The notes beneath the pieces were generated by a model. That model was not told where the DNA came from. It did not search any database and saw only the letters and a program-made list of their open reading frames with translations. The position numbers and the translations under genes were made by a program. From Actinomycetes bacterium (GTDB lineage: Bacteria; Actinomycetota; Acidimicrobiia; Acidimicrobiales; Microtrichaceae): a stretch of 5,404 bases of DNA. Where the stretch lies: assembly GCA_023423215.1 (NCBI GenBank), contig JAFAFZ010000500.1:1-5404 (forward strand), in the 5' to 3' direction. Positions within the stretch are counted from its first letter, which is position 1. Every line of letters begins with the position of its first letter. Below, piece after piece: positions 4,612 to 5,404 of the stretch.

Positions 4612-5404
4612 ATGGCGGATCGCGCGGCGGACGGCGGGGACCTGTTCAGCGCCGCGGCCTCGGATCGCCTGAGCCACGCCGGACCCCTCGCGGACCGGCT
4701 GCGTCCGACGACGCTGGACGAGGTCGTCGGGCAGGACCACCTGCTGGGCGCGGGCAAGCCGCTGCGGGCGCTCGTGGACGCGGACCGGCTCAGCTCGGTG
4801 GTGCTGTGGGGCCCGCCGGGCACCGGCAAGACCACGATCGCCCGGCTGATCGCCCAGGCGTCGTCGAAGACCTTCGTGCCGCTCTCCGCGGTGACGGCGA
4901 CGGTGAAGGACATCCGCGACGTCTCGGCCGAGGCACGGCACCGGCTCGGAGCCCAGGGCACCGGCACGATCCTGTTCCTGGACGAGATCCACCGCTTCAC
5001 GAAGTCCCAGCAGGATGCGCTGCTGCCGTCGGTCGAGACGGGGCTGCTCGTCCTGATCGGGGCGACGACCGAGAACCCGTACTTCGAGGTCAACCCGCCG
5101 CTGCTCAGCCGCTCGACGCGGTGCCGGTTGCACGGGCGGGACGCGGGCGCGCGGAGCGCGCGCGCACGGCGCGGCCTGGACGCCGAGGGCGCGACCGCGG
5201 ACGACGACGCCGTCGAGCACCTCGTCGACCGCTCCGGCGGCGACGGGCGGCACCTGCTCACCAGCCTCGAGGTCGCCCTGGCGCTCGCCGCGTCACGCCA
5301 GGGCCCCGGCGCCGCAGTGCAGGTCACGCTCGTCGACGCCGCGGGCGCCCACGGCGCGTCGCCCCTGCGCTACGGCCGAGCCGCCCACGACGACGGCGGG
5401 TGGG
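4612..5404 (+). CDS. rarA: Replication-associated recombination protein A (RarA/MgsA), AAA+ ATPase, 3' end outside window
   Basis: RarA (MgsA; WRNIP1/Mgs1 in eukaryotes) is a DNA-dependent clamp-loader-like AAA+ ATPase acting at stalled forks with RecA and single-strand-binding protein. The visible 264 codons cover the N-terminal part of a protein normally about 430-450 residues long. Seen in order: [27 protein letters not shown] (25-51, typical RarA lead-in), Walker A GPPGTGKT (67-74), [11 protein letters not shown] (92-102), Walker [11 protein letters not shown] (120-129), [12 protein letters not shown] (131-142), sensor-1 GATTEN (150-155), LLSRS with the probable arginine finger Arg167, and a sensor-2-like GDGR (210-213). 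Absence of RuvB-type wording and the [13 protein letters not shown] segment separate it from RuvB and DnaX. The start is ATG 4612, 2 bases after the cinA stop. Residues 170-187 and 257-264 lose family hydrophobic positions to Arg, Gly and other residues without a length change; sequence error there is possible. Confidence 0.93.
   Translation, partial: MADRAADGGDLFSAAASDRLSHAGPLADRLRPTTLDEVVGQDHLLGAGKPLRALVDADRLSSVVLWGPPGTGKTTIARLIAQASSKTFVPLSAVTATVKDIRDVSAEARHRLGAQGTGTILFLDEIHRFTKSQQDALLPSVETGLLVLIGATTENPYFEVNPPLLSRSTRCRLHGRDAGARSARARRGLDAEGATADDDAVEHLVDRSGGDGRHLLTSLEVALALAASRQGPGAAVQVTLVDAAGAHGASPLRYGRAAHDDGGW

Noticed and set aside
4171..5253. Minus-strand open frames opposite the cinA-rarA junction
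   Set aside because: The plus strand encodes a clear PncC domain and RarA AAA+ motifs here; the antisense translation shows none.
5119..5404. Compensating frameshifts as the cause of the odd RarA segments
   Set aside because: The other two frames give no RarA-like sequence, and the spacing to flanking motifs fits the family, so substitutions explain the data better than indels.
1..5404. A novel multi-gene system, mobile element, CRISPR array, tRNA or rRNA
   Set aside because: Every gene belongs to a known housekeeping or metabolic family. I see no terminal inverted repeats, transposase, regularly spaced repeats or RNA gene signatures, and no intergenic gap exceeds 123 bases.

Overview
The window is one strand of tightly packed, very GC-rich bacterial chromosome, with all six genes on the + strand. 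GC-rich third codon positions, the gene content and recurring leaderless-type promoters (a TAnnnT box 6-9 bases before the start codon) point to an actinobacterium. The wording of PgsA and RarA resembles class Acidimicrobiia from memory, but I cannot confirm the class. Both ends of the window cut through genes.

Layout: (1) 1-126, the 3' end of a CDGSH-type iron-sulfur protein gene. (2) 127-249, an intergenic region with a strong nested hairpin (133-180) followed by a leaderless-type promoter. (3) 250-1194, a complete SMP-30/gluconolactonase-like beta-propeller hydrolase gene. (4) 1250-2560, rimO, the ribosomal protein uS12 methylthiotransferase. (5) 2557-3159, pgsA, a CDP-alcohol phosphatidyltransferase whose start overlaps the rimO stop by 4 bases. 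(6) 3218-4609, cinA, a CinA/PncC two-domain protein. (7) 4612-5404, rarA, a clamp-loader-like AAA+ ATPase, cut by the window end. No gene-free stretch exceeds 123 bases.

The expression signals form a consistent picture. The three genes with upstream space (SMP-30, rimO, cinA) each have TAnnnT just before the start and no Shine-Dalgarno. The two genes with no space (pgsA, rarA) have a purine-rich ribosome-binding site inside the preceding gene. This suggests three transcription units: SMP-30 alone, rimO-pgsA and cinA-rarA. The last four genes form the familiar rimO-pgsA-cinA housekeeping block (translation fidelity, anionic phospholipid synthesis, NAD salvage), with rarA where many bacteria have recA.

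I see no mobile element, CRISPR array, RNA gene or new defence-type system. The points most worth checking are the leaderless/SD partition, the nested hairpin after the CDGSH gene, and a cluster of hydrophobic-to-Arg/Gly replacements in RarA near the right edge that could be sequence error.
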